From NCBI GenBank assembly GCA_964552955.1, contig CAZKIU010000014.1:22819-86818 (forward strand): DNA of 64,000 bases, in the 5' to 3' direction. This stretch comes from UBA1413 sp964552955. GTDB taxonomy: Bacteria; Bacteroidota; Bacteroidia; Bacteroidales; Prolixibacteraceae. The position numbers and the translations under genes are program-made. A model generated the notes under the pieces. The model worked only from the letters and a program-made list of their open reading frames with translations, was not told the DNA's origin and ran no database searches. This document shows, piece by piece, positions 1 through 8,396 of the stretch; within the stretch, counting starts at the first letter, position 1; each line of letters starts with the position of its first letter.

Positions 1-1
1 T

Positions 2-835
2 CAGGGACGGTTTCAGGCAGGAACGGTCACCCAGGATGAATTGCTCAACCTGGAGCTGGGCTTCATGAATGCCAAGCTGGCCCTCAACAGGTCCAACCTG
101 GGGCTGGAGCGGGCGCGGGCCGACCTCAACTCATTCCTGGGATTTGAAAAGGATACCCGTATTGAATGCGTCATCCCCGCGACCCTTCCCGAACTTAACA
201 TCAACGCCTCCGAAGCGCTGGGACTGGCCACACAAAACAACCCTGACATCATCAACCATACCCAGCGGTTGCTGGAAGAAGACCGGAAGGTAAAACAGGC
301 GGAAGCCCAGAACGGCATCAATGGTGACCTCTACGCCCTCTACGGCCTGAACCAGAATGCCGGAAAGTTCAGTGAGGTTTATCTCGACCCGCTGGAAAGA
401 CAGCGCCTCCGCATAGGCGTCACCGTGCCCATCCTCGACTGGGGAAGACGTAAAGGTCAGCTGGCCATGGCCAAATCGAACCGTGAAGTGGTCCGCATCA
501 GCATCAACCAGGAACGGATCGATTTCGAACAGAATGTCATCATGAACGTAATGGAATTCAACCTCCAGGGGGAACAGGTGCGGAATACCGCCAAAGCAGA
601 CACCATTGCCAGAATGGGATTCGAGGTGACCAAGCAGCGGTTTCTCATCGGCAAGCTCGACGTGACCAAGCTCAACCTGGCCCGCAATGACCAGGAACAG
701 GCCCGCCGCGCCTATATCAACGCCCTGCGCTCCTACTGGTCCTACTATTACACCCTACGGCAGCTTACCCTCTTTGACTTTGCCAAGAGGATTACCCTGG
801 CCGAAGACTTCGAACAAATGCTGAATAACTACTGA
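2..835 (+). CDS. TolC-family outer membrane efflux protein (5' truncated)
   Basis: The reading frame is open from base 2 to the TGA at 833-835, so the N-terminus and signal peptide lie outside the window. The visible 277 codons are rich in long amphipathic helices with heptad-like spacing, including one near the C-terminus (around QGEQVRNTAKADTIARMG), as in the periplasmic coiled coil of TolC-type channels. A segment resembling a membrane strand (RLRIGVTVPILDWGRRKGQ) precedes it, the usual TolC order. The protein would form the outer-membrane channel of a tripartite exporter. The adaptor gene follows 3 bp downstream, which supports the role. The substrate cannot be read from the sequence. The alternative, a TolC-like protein of type I secretion, is not excluded. 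Confidence 0.85.
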   Translation, partial: QGRFQAGTVTQDELLNLELGFMNAKLALNRSNLGLERARADLNSFLGFEKDTRIECVIPATLPELNINASEALGLATQNNPDIINHTQRLLEEDRKVKQAEAQNGINGDLYALYGLNQNAGKFSEVYLDPLERQRLRIGVTVPILDWGRRKGQLAMAKSNREVVRISINQERIDFEQNVIMNVMEFNLQGEQVRNTAKADTIARMGFEVTKQRFLIGKLDVTKLNLARNDQEQARRAYINALRSYWSYYYTLRQLTLFDFAKRITLAEDFEQMLNNY

Positions 836-838
836 TTC

Positions 839-2092
839 ATGAAACCTCTTCTATTGAAATACCGCTGGCCGCTGGTCGTGGCAGCCCTCCTCCTGGTGGC
901 CGTGACCGGGTGGATCATCAACCGCCGGGGGGTCATGCAGTCGGTCTATGTCGTCAAACGGGGCACCTTCGAGAAAATCATCGAAACCAAAGGAGAGATC
1001 CACGGTAAAAGTGCCACCAACATCGTGCTCGACGACATCTTCAAGGATTCCGATCTGCAAGTCTGGGAGTTTACCATCAAGGATATGGTCCCCGAGGGAA
1101 CCATTGTCAAAAAGGGGGATTGGGTGGCCACGCTGGACCAGGTGAACCTCAATCAGCGGATTCAGATGAACCGCGAACAGATAGATGTGCGCCAGGCGCA
1201 GCTCAACGATGCCAGAATAGACTCTGCACTGACCTTGTCACAGATCCGGCAGCATATTGCCCAGTCGCAGTTCGATCTGCGTTACCGAGAACTCGACCTC
1301 CAGCAATCGAAATTCGAATCGCCGGCCTACCAGCGCAGGATGCAAACGGCCTACAACCAGACTTTACGCCAGATAGAGCGACAAAAAAGGGATTATGAGC
1401 TCAGGCAGATGGATCTGCAGTCCCGTACCCGCCGCAATGAGGAGCGATTCCAGTACCAACAGACCGTGGACGAGAAGCTCCAGAAGGCCCTGGCCGCCAC
1501 CACCATCACGGCCCCCGAGGATGGAATGGTCATCTATGCCCGCGTCAACAGAAACCGTAAAATCCGCGTGGGCGACGAAGTAGGCCCCTGGAGACCCATT
1601 ATCGCCACCCTCCCCGATCTCTCGGTGTTGGTATCTGAGACCTTCGTGGCCGAAATCGATATCGCCAAGGTCAGACAGGGCGACAGCGCCCGCATTACCG
1701 TCGATGCCCTCCCGGGCCTTACCCTCTCCGGAACGGTGACCTCCATCGCCAATATCGGCCAGGAACTCCAGGGCGTTGACTCTAAAGTCTTTGCCGTCAC
1801 CATCGACCTCAACCATCCCGACAAAAAACTCCTCCCCGGAATGACCAGCAATAACCAGATCCTACTGGAACAACTCCCCGATCAACTGCTCATCCCACGC
1901 AAATGCCTCTTTTTGGAGGGAGAACAACCCATTGTTTACCTGAAAAGCGAAGGGAAAATTTGGAAGAAAAAGGTGTCCACCGGTCCCGAAAACGATGAAA
2001 TTGTAGTTATAACCAGTGGCCTGGCTGAAAAAGACCGTATCCTGAACCACCCTCCCGGAAAGGGAGAAAAGGTGGAAGGCTTCCGCGAGTAA
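839..2092 (+). CDS. HlyD/AcrA-like periplasmic adaptor subunit
   Basis: The protein has 417 aa. A single N-terminal membrane anchor (about residues 9-25) is followed by a short lipoyl-like half, a long coiled-coil hairpin (about 110-210, rich in Q, R and L), the second lipoyl half (TTITAPEDGMVIYARVNRN), a beta-barrel segment (DIAKVRQGDSARITVDALPG) and a membrane-proximal C-terminal domain. This order is typical of membrane fusion proteins that bridge an inner-membrane pump or ABC transporter to TolC. It starts with ATG 3 bp after the TolC-like gene, so the two are surely co-transcribed. The pump is not in the window and no further gene follows on this strand. Many Bacteroidota carry such pairs with MacB-type ABC permeases, but that is inference here. 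Confidence 0.88.
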   Translation: MKPLLLKYRWPLVVAALLLVAVTGWIINRRGVMQSVYVVKRGTFEKIIETKGEIHGKSATNIVLDDIFKDSDLQVWEFTIKDMVPEGTIVKKGDWVATLDQVNLNQRIQMNREQIDVRQAQLNDARIDSALTLSQIRQHIAQSQFDLRYRELDLQQSKFESPAYQRRMQTAYNQTLRQIERQKRDYELRQMDLQSRTRRNEERFQYQQTVDEKLQKALAATTITAPEDGMVIYARVNRNRKIRVGDEVGPWRPIIATLPDLSVLVSETFVAEIDIAKVRQGDSARITVDALPGLTLSGTVTSIANIGQELQGVDSKVFAVTIDLNHPDKKLLPGMTSNNQILLEQLPDQLLIPRKCLFLEGEQPIVYLKSEGKIWKKKVSTGPENDEIVVITSGLAEKDRILNHPPGKGEKVEGFRE

Positions 2093-2214
2093 AGGGAAAA
2101 ACAGATTGGTGCCAGGTATTTAAACCCTCGTGGATGCTTTATACCCGGTGGGTGTTTATTCGAATGACCAGGGGATGACCCCAAAGCCGGTCTGAGGGCG
2201 GAAAGGTCAAATAT
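2093..2214. other. Convergent intergenic spacer
   Basis: This spacer separates the exporter genes (plus) from the thioredoxin gene (minus). It holds short G/C hairpins, for example GGGG-ATGA-CCCC near 2171-2182, but no clear T-tract. No gene is visible. Confidence 0.4.
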
Positions 2215-2547
2215 TCACTCCTCCATTCTGGCATAAAGCCTGGTGATCTCCTCCTGGAGCTCTTCCAGGCTAAAAGCACGGCTTTTGCGGATATACTCCC
2301 TTCCTTCAAAGAAGACCAGGAGGGTAGGAACAGAGAAGACCCGGTAGCGGGCTGCGAGATCCGGCAAGGCATTTATTTCAGTATAGACCATAGTCATGGC
2401 CGGGAAAGAGGAGGCCACCATCTCCCCCACCTTAGGTTTCAGAACCTTACAGACATTACATTCTACCGTGCTGAACCAGGCCAGCAGGGCAGGACGCTCC
2501 ATGCGAAGATCCTCAAACTCAGTGGCTGAAACGATAGTTTTGAACAT
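2215..2547 (-). CDS. Thioredoxin-family protein
   Basis: From the ATG at 2547 the protein has 110 aa. It shows a thioredoxin fold with the redox motif ECNVCK (CxxC), the central VYTEINALPDLAARYRVFSVPTLLVFFEG region with the cis-proline in SVPT, and a C-terminal helix. The motif CNVC differs from the CGPC of housekeeping thioredoxin, so this is probably a specialised disulfide reductase or chaperone-like member. An upstream in-frame start exists, but it would lie inside the CoA-binding gene. The ATG at 2547 leaves 1 bp after that gene's stop and begins at the conserved first strand. No signal peptide is visible, so it is likely cytoplasmic. It is the last gene of the porU-porV-ispF transcription unit. 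Confidence 0.85.
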   Translation of the reverse strand: MFKTIVSATEFEDLRMERPALLAWFSTVECNVCKVLKPKVGEMVASSFPAMTMVYTEINALPDLAARYRVFSVPTLLVFFEGREYIRKSRAFSLEELQEEITRLYARMEE

Positions 2548-2548
2548 A

Positions 2549-2911
2549 TCAATATTGTTGTGTAGCCAGAAGCACCAGTGTACAGGCTTCTTCCGTGCTG
2601 ATGCCTGCCTGCTGAAGCCTTTGGGCAAAGGGGGGATTTTCGGTACCCGGGTTGAAGATCACCCTGCGGGGGTACAAGCCAGCCACATAGTCGTAATACT
2701 CAGGTTGCCGCTGTGGACCCACATACAGGGTTACGGTATCGAAATCGGCATCGCCGGGTCGTTCTGTGACAATGGGGGTATCACCGATGATGCCCCGGCG
2801 CAGCCCGAGAGCCGTCACCTGATGGCCGTGGGATCTGAGGGCCAGCACTGCCTTGTGGGCATACCGTTCAGGATTGGGAGAAGCCCCGATAACCAAGGTC
2901 TTTTTTGTCAT
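2549..2911 (-). CDS. CoA-binding domain protein (YccU-like)
   Basis: This 120-aa Rossmann-like protein begins with MTKKTLVIGASPNPERYA, a glycine/alanine nucleotide-binding loop typical of the CoA_binding_2 (YccU) family. The family consists of single-domain relatives of the succinyl-CoA ligase alpha N-terminus. The C-terminal half (RRVIFNPGTENPPFAQRLQQAGI) matches the family pattern in which a conserved P-G-x-E segment follows the third strand. The usual length is 120-140 aa, so it is complete. It lies 25 bp after ispF and 1 bp before the thioredoxin gene on the same strand. The family's biochemical role is not established, and neighbours give no strong hint. Confidence 0.82.
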   Translation of the reverse strand: MTKKTLVIGASPNPERYAHKAVLALRSHGHQVTALGLRRGIIGDTPIVTERPGDADFDTVTLYVGPQRQPEYYDYVAGLYPRRVIFNPGTENPPFAQRLQQAGISTEEACTLVLLATQQY

Positions 2912-2936
2912 GCTCCTTTTCTGAGGTTAAGAAGTA

Positions 2937-3419
2937 CTATTCCGATTTTTCAAGCAGGACCACGGCATAGGCCGTGACGCCCTCGCGGCGTCCCTCGTAG
3001 CCCAGATGCTCGGTGGTGGTGGCCTTCACCGACACCTGGTCGGCGGTGATCGCCATAATGCCGGCCATCCCTTCTTCCATAGCGGCAATGAAAGGCCTTA
3101 TTTTGGGATGCTGCAGGCAGAGCGTGGCATCCACGTTGACAATACGCCACCCCCGGTCAGTGATCATCCGGCAGGTACGCGCCAACAGAATCTTGGAATC
3201 GATATTTTTAAATTCCTCAGAAGTATCGGGAAAATTGGAGCCTATATCGCCCAATTTGGCCGCCCCCAGGAGAGCGTCACAGATGGCATGCAACAATACA
3301 TCTCCATCAGAATGGGCCACCGTGCCCAGATCGGAAGGAACCAGGATTCCGCCCAGAAAGAGGGTTTCTCCATGTGCCAGCCGGTGCACATCCATCCCAA
3401 AACCTACCCTCTGCATCAT
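2937..3419 (-). CDS. ispF: 2-C-methyl-D-erythritol 2,4-cyclodiphosphate synthase
   Basis: IspF makes the cyclic diphosphate of the MEP isoprenoid pathway in the cytoplasm. The 160-aa product starts at the ATG at 3419 (a second ATG follows at 3416), 1 bp after the porV stop. It has the metal-ligand motif GMDVHRL, the conserved HSDGDVLLHAICDALLGA segment, the flexible loop GDIGSNFPDTSEEFKN and the C-terminal TTTEHLGYEGRREGVTAYA, which together form the trimer active site. Longer in-frame starts would overlap porV. The coupling of ispF to porV is notable because ispH lies next to porQ further along this window. Confidence 0.95.
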   Translation of the reverse strand: MMQRVGFGMDVHRLAHGETLFLGGILVPSDLGTVAHSDGDVLLHAICDALLGAAKLGDIGSNFPDTSEEFKNIDSKILLARTCRMITDRGWRIVNVDATLCLQHPKIRPFIAAMEEGMAGIMAITADQVSVKATTTEHLGYEGRREGVTAYAVVLLEKSE

Positions 3420-3420
3420 T

Positions 3421-4611
3421 CTATCTTTGGCCACTGAAGGCGTCCACATCAAAGGAGAGGGTAAACCGGAGGGTATTCTCAAGCGGGTGGTTTCTCACGA
3501 TGGGGAGCAGATAGGCAAAATCGAGGGAGAACACGTTGAGCTTCAAACCAGCCCCCGCGGTCATAAACTTGCGGTTTCCCTTGTATTCGTTTTCATAAAA
3601 ATAACCGGCGCGGAGGGCAAACTGTTTGTTGTACCAGTATTCCACCCCAGCCGAAAGGGTCACCTCCTGCAACTCTTCCTTGAAGCCCCCCGGAGCATCG
3701 GTGAACGAGGAGAACATCCCTCCCACCACCGACTTGTCAGAATTGATCCCCCCCGGATAAATGATGGTCCCCGGATCATAGGTGGTCGTATCTTTAGGGG
3801 GGGTGGGCACCAGCAACTTGTTCACGTCAGCCGTGAAAGTGAAGGTATTGTAATCGTCGAGCTCGGTGGTATAGGCGATCCCCAGTTTCATGTTGGTAGG
3901 GATGAAATCCTTGACTTCTCCGTCGGTATAGGAGATCTTGGCTCCGATGTTCTGGATATTGACCCCAGCCGAGAAAACATTCTCGGAACGGTTCATCTGG
4001 AATTCGTTCCGGTAGTAGAAAGCCACATCGGCAGCATAGGAGTTGCCGGCATGCGACTCTACCCCATTGATCAGTTGCCCGCCGGTTAGGTCAGACCGGA
4101 TATAGCGGATGGCGACGGCCCCCGCCCAGCGATCGGAAAGCAACCGGGTGTACCCCAGGTCAAAGGCGAACTCGTTGGGACTCTGTTGGCCAATAGTGGT
4201 CGCGTACTCATCGGTGAAGACGATATCACCCAGCGCAAAGTAACGCAATGAAGAACTGATCGTCTGATATTCATCCAGTTTCTTGTAGCCTACCAGGTAG
4301 GCCAGGTTGATATCATTGACCAATGACCTGAGCCAGGGAGAATAGGACAGGGCAATTCCCATGTCACTCTCAATGAAAGCGTATTTGGCAGGATTCCAGT
4401 GTTGTGCGTTGACATCGGGAGAGGTAGCCACCCCGGCATCGCCAAGACCTGCGGCCCTCGAATCGGGGGCAATGGTCAGAAACGGAACCCCCGTAGTTAT
4501 CACATTGGCCCCGGTATAGGTATATTGGGCATAGAGCGTTCCTGTACCAACAGTCATCAATAAGAAAAACAATGCTGATCTGATCAATCTGGTCATATTC
4601 CGAATTTTCAC
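3421..4611 (-). CDS. porV: Type IX secretion outer membrane protein PorV (LptO)
   Basis: The protein has 396 aa, with a signal peptide (about residues 8-28, ending TLYAQ) and a FadL-like 14-strand barrel. The mature N-terminus YTYTGANVITTGVPFLTIAP followed by DSRAAGLGDAGVATSPD is the hallmark of PorV. PorV carries cargo proteins from the translocon to the attachment complex of the type IX secretion system. The gene follows porU at 223 bp and precedes ispF by 1 bp. In Flavobacterium and Porphyromonas porU and porV are also adjacent, which supports both calls. The spacer upstream has its own promoter-like boxes and a structured leader, so porV may be expressed independently of porU. Confidence 0.94.
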   Translation of the reverse strand: MKIRNMTRLIRSALFFLLMTVGTGTLYAQYTYTGANVITTGVPFLTIAPDSRAAGLGDAGVATSPDVNAQHWNPAKYAFIESDMGIALSYSPWLRSLVNDINLAYLVGYKKLDEYQTISSSLRYFALGDIVFTDEYATTIGQQSPNEFAFDLGYTRLLSDRWAGAVAIRYIRSDLTGGQLINGVESHAGNSYAADVAFYYRNEFQMNRSENVFSAGVNIQNIGAKISYTDGEVKDFIPTNMKLGIAYTTELDDYNTFTFTADVNKLLVPTPPKDTTTYDPGTIIYPGGINSDKSVVGGMFSSFTDAPGGFKEELQEVTLSAGVEYWYNKQFALRAGYFYENEYKGNRKFMTAGAGLKLNVFSLDFAYLLPIVRNHPLENTLRFTLSFDVDAFSGQR

Positions 4612-4674
4612 TTGTCTATTTGTTAGTTAATAACTTGTTCTTCAGCTATATATGGCAGTGAGACCGGTTAAGGT

Positions 4675-4744
4675 GCTTCACGTTCGTGGAAGTCGCTTGG
4701 AGCAAACATACCTGTCCTTTTGTGGTCGGAGCACCACGCGACTT
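4675..4744 (-). promoter_or_regulatory. Structured porV leader
   Basis: On the minus strand, between the predicted porV promoter and its ATG, there are nested inverted repeats. GTGGT (4722-4726) pairs with ACCAC (4733-4737). The outer AAGTCGC (4690-4696) pairs with GCGACTT (4738-4744). A separate bulged hairpin CTTCACG/CGTGGAAG lies at 4675-4691. The predicted leader is about 135 nt. It does not match a riboswitch class I recognise. Confidence 0.35.
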
Positions 4745-4754
4745 TCAAAGGGTG

Positions 4755-4786
4755 CAAAGATAAACTTTATTTATTATCGTTTTAAA
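4755..4786 (-). promoter_or_regulatory. Predicted Bacteroidota promoter for porV
   Basis: On the minus strand a TATCTTTG box (4762-4755) fits the Bacteroidota -7 consensus TAnnTTTG. It is preceded by TTTA, one base off the -33 consensus TTTG, at a spacing of 20 bp. It lies just upstream of the porU stop in the porU-porV spacer and would give a leader of about 135 nt. Confidence 0.5.
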
Positions 4787-4834
4787 TACCAGGAAAACGG
4801 AGCATCGGCTGAAAAATTATCCGCAGGCTCTAAA

Positions 4835-7800
4835 TTACCGGGAAAGAAACATCTTTCCGGCTTTTGTAGCCAACTGCCCCAGGGAGGAGCGGATGGTGAT
4901 CCGGTAGAGATAAATGCCGCCGCGCAGGCGGAGGCCCCTCTCCCCGGGATTCCACCGCAGCGGATTGCTGCTGGTTCCCATTGAAGATACCATGGTCTGG
5001 TAGCTGTCGACCAGGGTACCGGTCACATCGAATACCTCCACCAGGGTCTTGAAAACCCCTTCAGGCTGGTTGTGGGTAAACACAAAGTCGGTGTGATCAT
5101 ACACCGGATTGGGGTAGTTGCTGATGGTTTGGATGTAAAAATCGCCGGAGACTACGAATTTCACTTCTGCCGTAGTAGAGTTGTTGGCCACATCCCATAC
5201 CCTGAGTTGCAGGGTGTGCTCCCCTACCGACAGATTACTGAAGGGGAAGCGAATGGTGCCTTTGGTGAAGTCATCTTTGGCTGCCTGGTAATACTCATTG
5301 AGGATCATCACATTGGAGAAATCGTTATCAAGGATAGCCGTGATATCGTGGCCGATGCCAGTGCCAACGGTGTTGATCCCATTTTCATCCGACACCTCGG
5401 CAATCAGCAGGGGATTCCGGCTGGTCTCTCCTCCGTTGACAAAAGCAGGATCATCCATATAAAGGGCGACCACCGGTCCGCGGGTATCGGCGACCTGGTT
5501 CTCCCCGGAACCGCCGATCACCAGATCACTAAAGGCCCCATGGGCATCAATGGTCCCGTTCTGGGCATAATATTGAATTTTACCGTTGCCCAGGTTGTAG
5601 GAGATATCCTTGGGCACCACAAAACTGAAGGAGAACTCCCCTGCGGTGACCGTGGCATCTCCCTTGTAAATGACGCTGTTCTGAACCTTATAGGTGAAGG
5701 GCGTTTGGCTTCCATTGCCCAGGGTCTTCTGTGATACCGCCTTGTCATAGACCACGGCCGTTACCACCCCGTTGAAGCCGGTCAGCCTTTTCCCCGCAAA
5801 ATCCCTGATCTCCCCTGCGACCGTGACTTTACTCAGGGCCTTGAGGGTATCGGTGACCGCCCCTGCGGGCCTGCCATTGACAGAGAGGGTCTCCACCCGG
5901 TGTTTGGGATAACTCAGCCTGAGCGCAGGATCGGCCAGCAGGGTGAAATTGCGCTTATTCAACGTATTCAGGGTGTTGACCTTGGCCAGTCGCATGATGT
6001 CCCCCATCCTGAAATTCTCGCCTTGTTCATCCTTCTGAAAGGCATACTGATAAAAATTACGGCTGAGCAGAAAATTAGAATAGGCATACACCACACGGGT
6101 GGTCGAAAAAAGAGCGATCCCTCCCCCGTTGGGATTGAGCAGGATGTATTCCCCGGCCGAGGTCTCGGTATCGTCAAAGCGACTGAACTCACAGGTCGCC
6201 GTCACGAAAATCGGCAGGTTCCGGGCATTGGACCAGGAATTGATCGCCGACACGTCAATGACTCTTTCATCGGCCAGAAACCGGGCGTTGGCGTGGCCTA
6301 CATAGTTGAGAATCAACACACCATTCTTTACTTGCCGGTTGATGGCATCCACCACTCCGGGATAGCGTTCCCCGCCCGTGGTCGACTGTTGAGGCCAGGC
6401 ATCAAAATAGATCTTCTCCGTCTGAAACTCACGGTGAAAACTATTCACCTGTGTGGCCAGGGCTTCTGAATCCGACATATGGAGGTTGCCATCCTCATCA
6501 TCCCCGATAAAACAAAGGTTGGTACGCCATATCCCCAGCGATTCCGGAGCGTTGTAACGGAGGATCTTATCGGTGACAATGTCGGCTTCATAGGCGGTGG
6601 AAACCGGCAGACGACCGATGCCCAGGTCGACCAATCCGTTGTAAACGCTCTCTCCCTCGTCAAGAATCACATAATAATCATCAGATACAAAGGAGGAGGT
6701 CGGCATCAGGGAGTTATCGGACTGGAAAGTCGGCACAAAAGCCTTGTTGGCACCGGTCAGATTCCGGTTGTCATAGCAGCCGTCACCGAACAAAAGGACA
6801 TATTTGACTTTCTTGCTCCGGTCATAGAGCATCCGTATGAAATTGCGGATCGCGGAAGCGTCGGGCTGGCCTGAGCCGAATTCATTGTAGACCTGCGTGG
6901 TGGTCACCACTTCCACCTGCATCGCGTCGGCAGTGCGGTGGTAGTCGGCCACTTTCGCGGCTTGAGAGAGGAAATCGGGATGGGTGATGATCACGAAATC
7001 GGGGACCTGAAGAGCGTGCAGGTTCTGATTGGGCACTTCTCCCACCAGCTGGGGTTCGGGGAAGGTCCCTCCTGACTTAAAGGCCAGGTATTCACGCAGG
7101 GTGCCGGCCGGCCTGACAAAGGAGAGCTGGCTGCCCTGGAGGGTCACGGGGATTTCAAAAGGATGCAGGGGATCGGTGATATCCAGCACGTGGCTGCCGG
7201 TGGTCCCATTTTCGAGGGTGAAGCGGGCCACACGACCGGCCCCCATGCTCCGGGTATCCCTGAACAACAGTTCATCGCCCGTCATCCTGAGCTGGCGCCG
7301 CCAGTGCACGGTAATATAATCAAGATATCCTTCGGAAAGAGTATTGGCGGCAGAATAGGTCAGTGCCGCCACCAGCGGTGTAGTGACCAGGGGAAGCGTA
7401 TAGACCTTCTGACGCTCATCGGCATAAAGCGTCGTTTCATTCTCCACGCTCACCGAAGTGAAAGGGATGGATTCCTGCCTGACCTGGCCCAGGGTGACCT
7501 CCAGCGCTGAGGGCACCGGCGAACGCCCTGCCCCTCTGATCAACACCCTGGCCTCTTCACCCGGAACCAACTGATCACAATTTAAGGTGAAACTCCGGGT
7601 AGTGCCCGGACCGAATTTCTCCCCGAACCACTGCTGCCCCGACCTGATCAGGTTAAAACTCTCATTCTCATAACGCAACACATCATCAAAGGTCGTCACC
7701 GTATGGGTAGGAGAGCCGGTCACTGGCGCGGCCATTTCCACCTGAACGGGAGCACTCTCCTGAACAAGATAATAAAAACTCTCATCGGAATAAGGATTGA

Positions 7801-8200
7801 CCACATGTTTGAACAACCCTGCAGAAAGATCATAATTCCAGGCTACGGTACCGGTGGAGAAGAAGTAGAGGCCATCCTTGCCTCCATCGTCCTTACCCCT
7901 CCAGGCAGGATTTAACACCAGATCATCAGGAGGAGTCTCCACCAGGTATTCGGTAATTTTATATCCCCCGTTTCCATAAACATTGACCAGTTCGGGGGAG
8001 GTAAACCCCCAGCTTTTAAGTTTATCGTAGGAGATCCGGTAAATTCCTCTTTTAGTTGTTTTGATTTTCAACCACTTGCTGCTCTTCAGGACGGAATTAT
8101 CCTTCCAGGCCACAGCGCCGGGAGCCGCATGGGCCACCAGGGGAGTCCCCTGCAAACCAACAAAAAGTATAAATAAGAGTAAAAACCTGTACATGCGCAT
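4835..8200 (-). CDS. porU: Type IX secretion sortase PorU (C25 gingipain-like peptidase)
   Basis: PorU removes the C-terminal signal of type IX cargo proteins at the cell surface and attaches them to A-LPS. From the ATG at 8200 the product has 1121 aa with a signal peptide (MYRFLLLFILFVGLQG). A long beta-rich N-terminal part is followed by a caspase-like C25 domain. Its catalytic His is in LNYVGHANARF (about residue 636) and its Cys in TATCEFSRFD (about residue 670), the pattern typical of PorU. Ig-like segments and a C-terminal sorting-type domain (SNYPNPV...GGIYLYRI) complete it. Frames extend upstream to 8278 but would put 26 polar residues before the signal peptide. The gene is divergent from gldJ, as in Flavobacterium johnsoniae. 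Confidence 0.93.
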   Translation of the reverse strand: MRMYRFLLLFILFVGLQGTPLVAHAAPGAVAWKDNSVLKSSKWLKIKTTKRGIYRISYDKLKSWGFTSPELVNVYGNGGYKITEYLVETPPDDLVLNPAWRGKDDGGKDGLYFFSTGTVAWNYDLSAGLFKHVVNPYSDESFYYLVQESAPVQVEMAAPVTGSPTHTVTTFDDVLRYENESFNLIRSGQQWFGEKFGPGTTRSFTLNCDQLVPGEEARVLIRGAGRSPVPSALEVTLGQVRQESIPFTSVSVENETTLYADERQKVYTLPLVTTPLVAALTYSAANTLSEGYLDYITVHWRRQLRMTGDELLFRDTRSMGAGRVARFTLENGTTGSHVLDITDPLHPFEIPVTLQGSQLSFVRPAGTLREYLAFKSGGTFPEPQLVGEVPNQNLHALQVPDFVIITHPDFLSQAAKVADYHRTADAMQVEVVTTTQVYNEFGSGQPDASAIRNFIRMLYDRSKKVKYVLLFGDGCYDNRNLTGANKAFVPTFQSDNSLMPTSSFVSDDYYVILDEGESVYNGLVDLGIGRLPVSTAYEADIVTDKILRYNAPESLGIWRTNLCFIGDDEDGNLHMSDSEALATQVNSFHREFQTEKIYFDAWPQQSTTGGERYPGVVDAINRQVKNGVLILNYVGHANARFLADERVIDVSAINSWSNARNLPIFVTATCEFSRFDDTETSAGEYILLNPNGGGIALFSTTRVVYAYSNFLLSRNFYQYAFQKDEQGENFRMGDIMRLAKVNTLNTLNKRNFTLLADPALRLSYPKHRVETLSVNGRPAGAVTDTLKALSKVTVAGEIRDFAGKRLTGFNGVVTAVVYDKAVSQKTLGNGSQTPFTYKVQNSVIYKGDATVTAGEFSFSFVVPKDISYNLGNGKIQYYAQNGTIDAHGAFSDLVIGGSGENQVADTRGPVVALYMDDPAFVNGGETSRNPLLIAEVSDENGINTVGTGIGHDITAILDNDFSNVMILNEYYQAAKDDFTKGTIRFPFSNLSVGEHTLQLRVWDVANNSTTAEVKFVVSGDFYIQTISNYPNPVYDHTDFVFTHNQPEGVFKTLVEVFDVTGTLVDSYQTMVSSMGTSSNPLRWNPGERGLRLRGGIYLYRITIRSSLGQLATKAGKMFLSR

Positions 8201-8277
8201 GAATTGATAAAGATCAAACGAAAATAAGCCCTGAATATTGCGGCCTCCCCTGATGTAAAAGGAGCGGCCAGCCTGCA

Positions 8278-8285
8278 CAAAATTA
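8278..8285 (-). promoter_or_regulatory. Possible -7 box upstream of porU
   Basis: TAATTTTG on the minus strand matches TAnnTTTG and lies 78 bp before the chosen porU start. No good TTTG lies at the expected distance, so this is a weak call. Confidence 0.3.
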
Positions 8286-8351
8286 AAAGGAAATGAAATG
8301 GCCGGCGTTAAATTATCAATTACCTGAACAATATTGATCAGCCGAATTAGT

Positions 8352-8359
8352 TATATTTG
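8352..8359 (+). promoter_or_regulatory. Possible -7 box upstream of gldJ
   Basis: TATATTTG fits TAnnTTTG exactly and lies 37 bp before the gldJ ATG. The nearest TTG (8334-8336) is closer than the usual -33 distance. Confidence 0.4.
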
Positions 8360-8396
8360 TGTCGTTTAAATTTATGTGTTTAAATAATTGCAGAAT

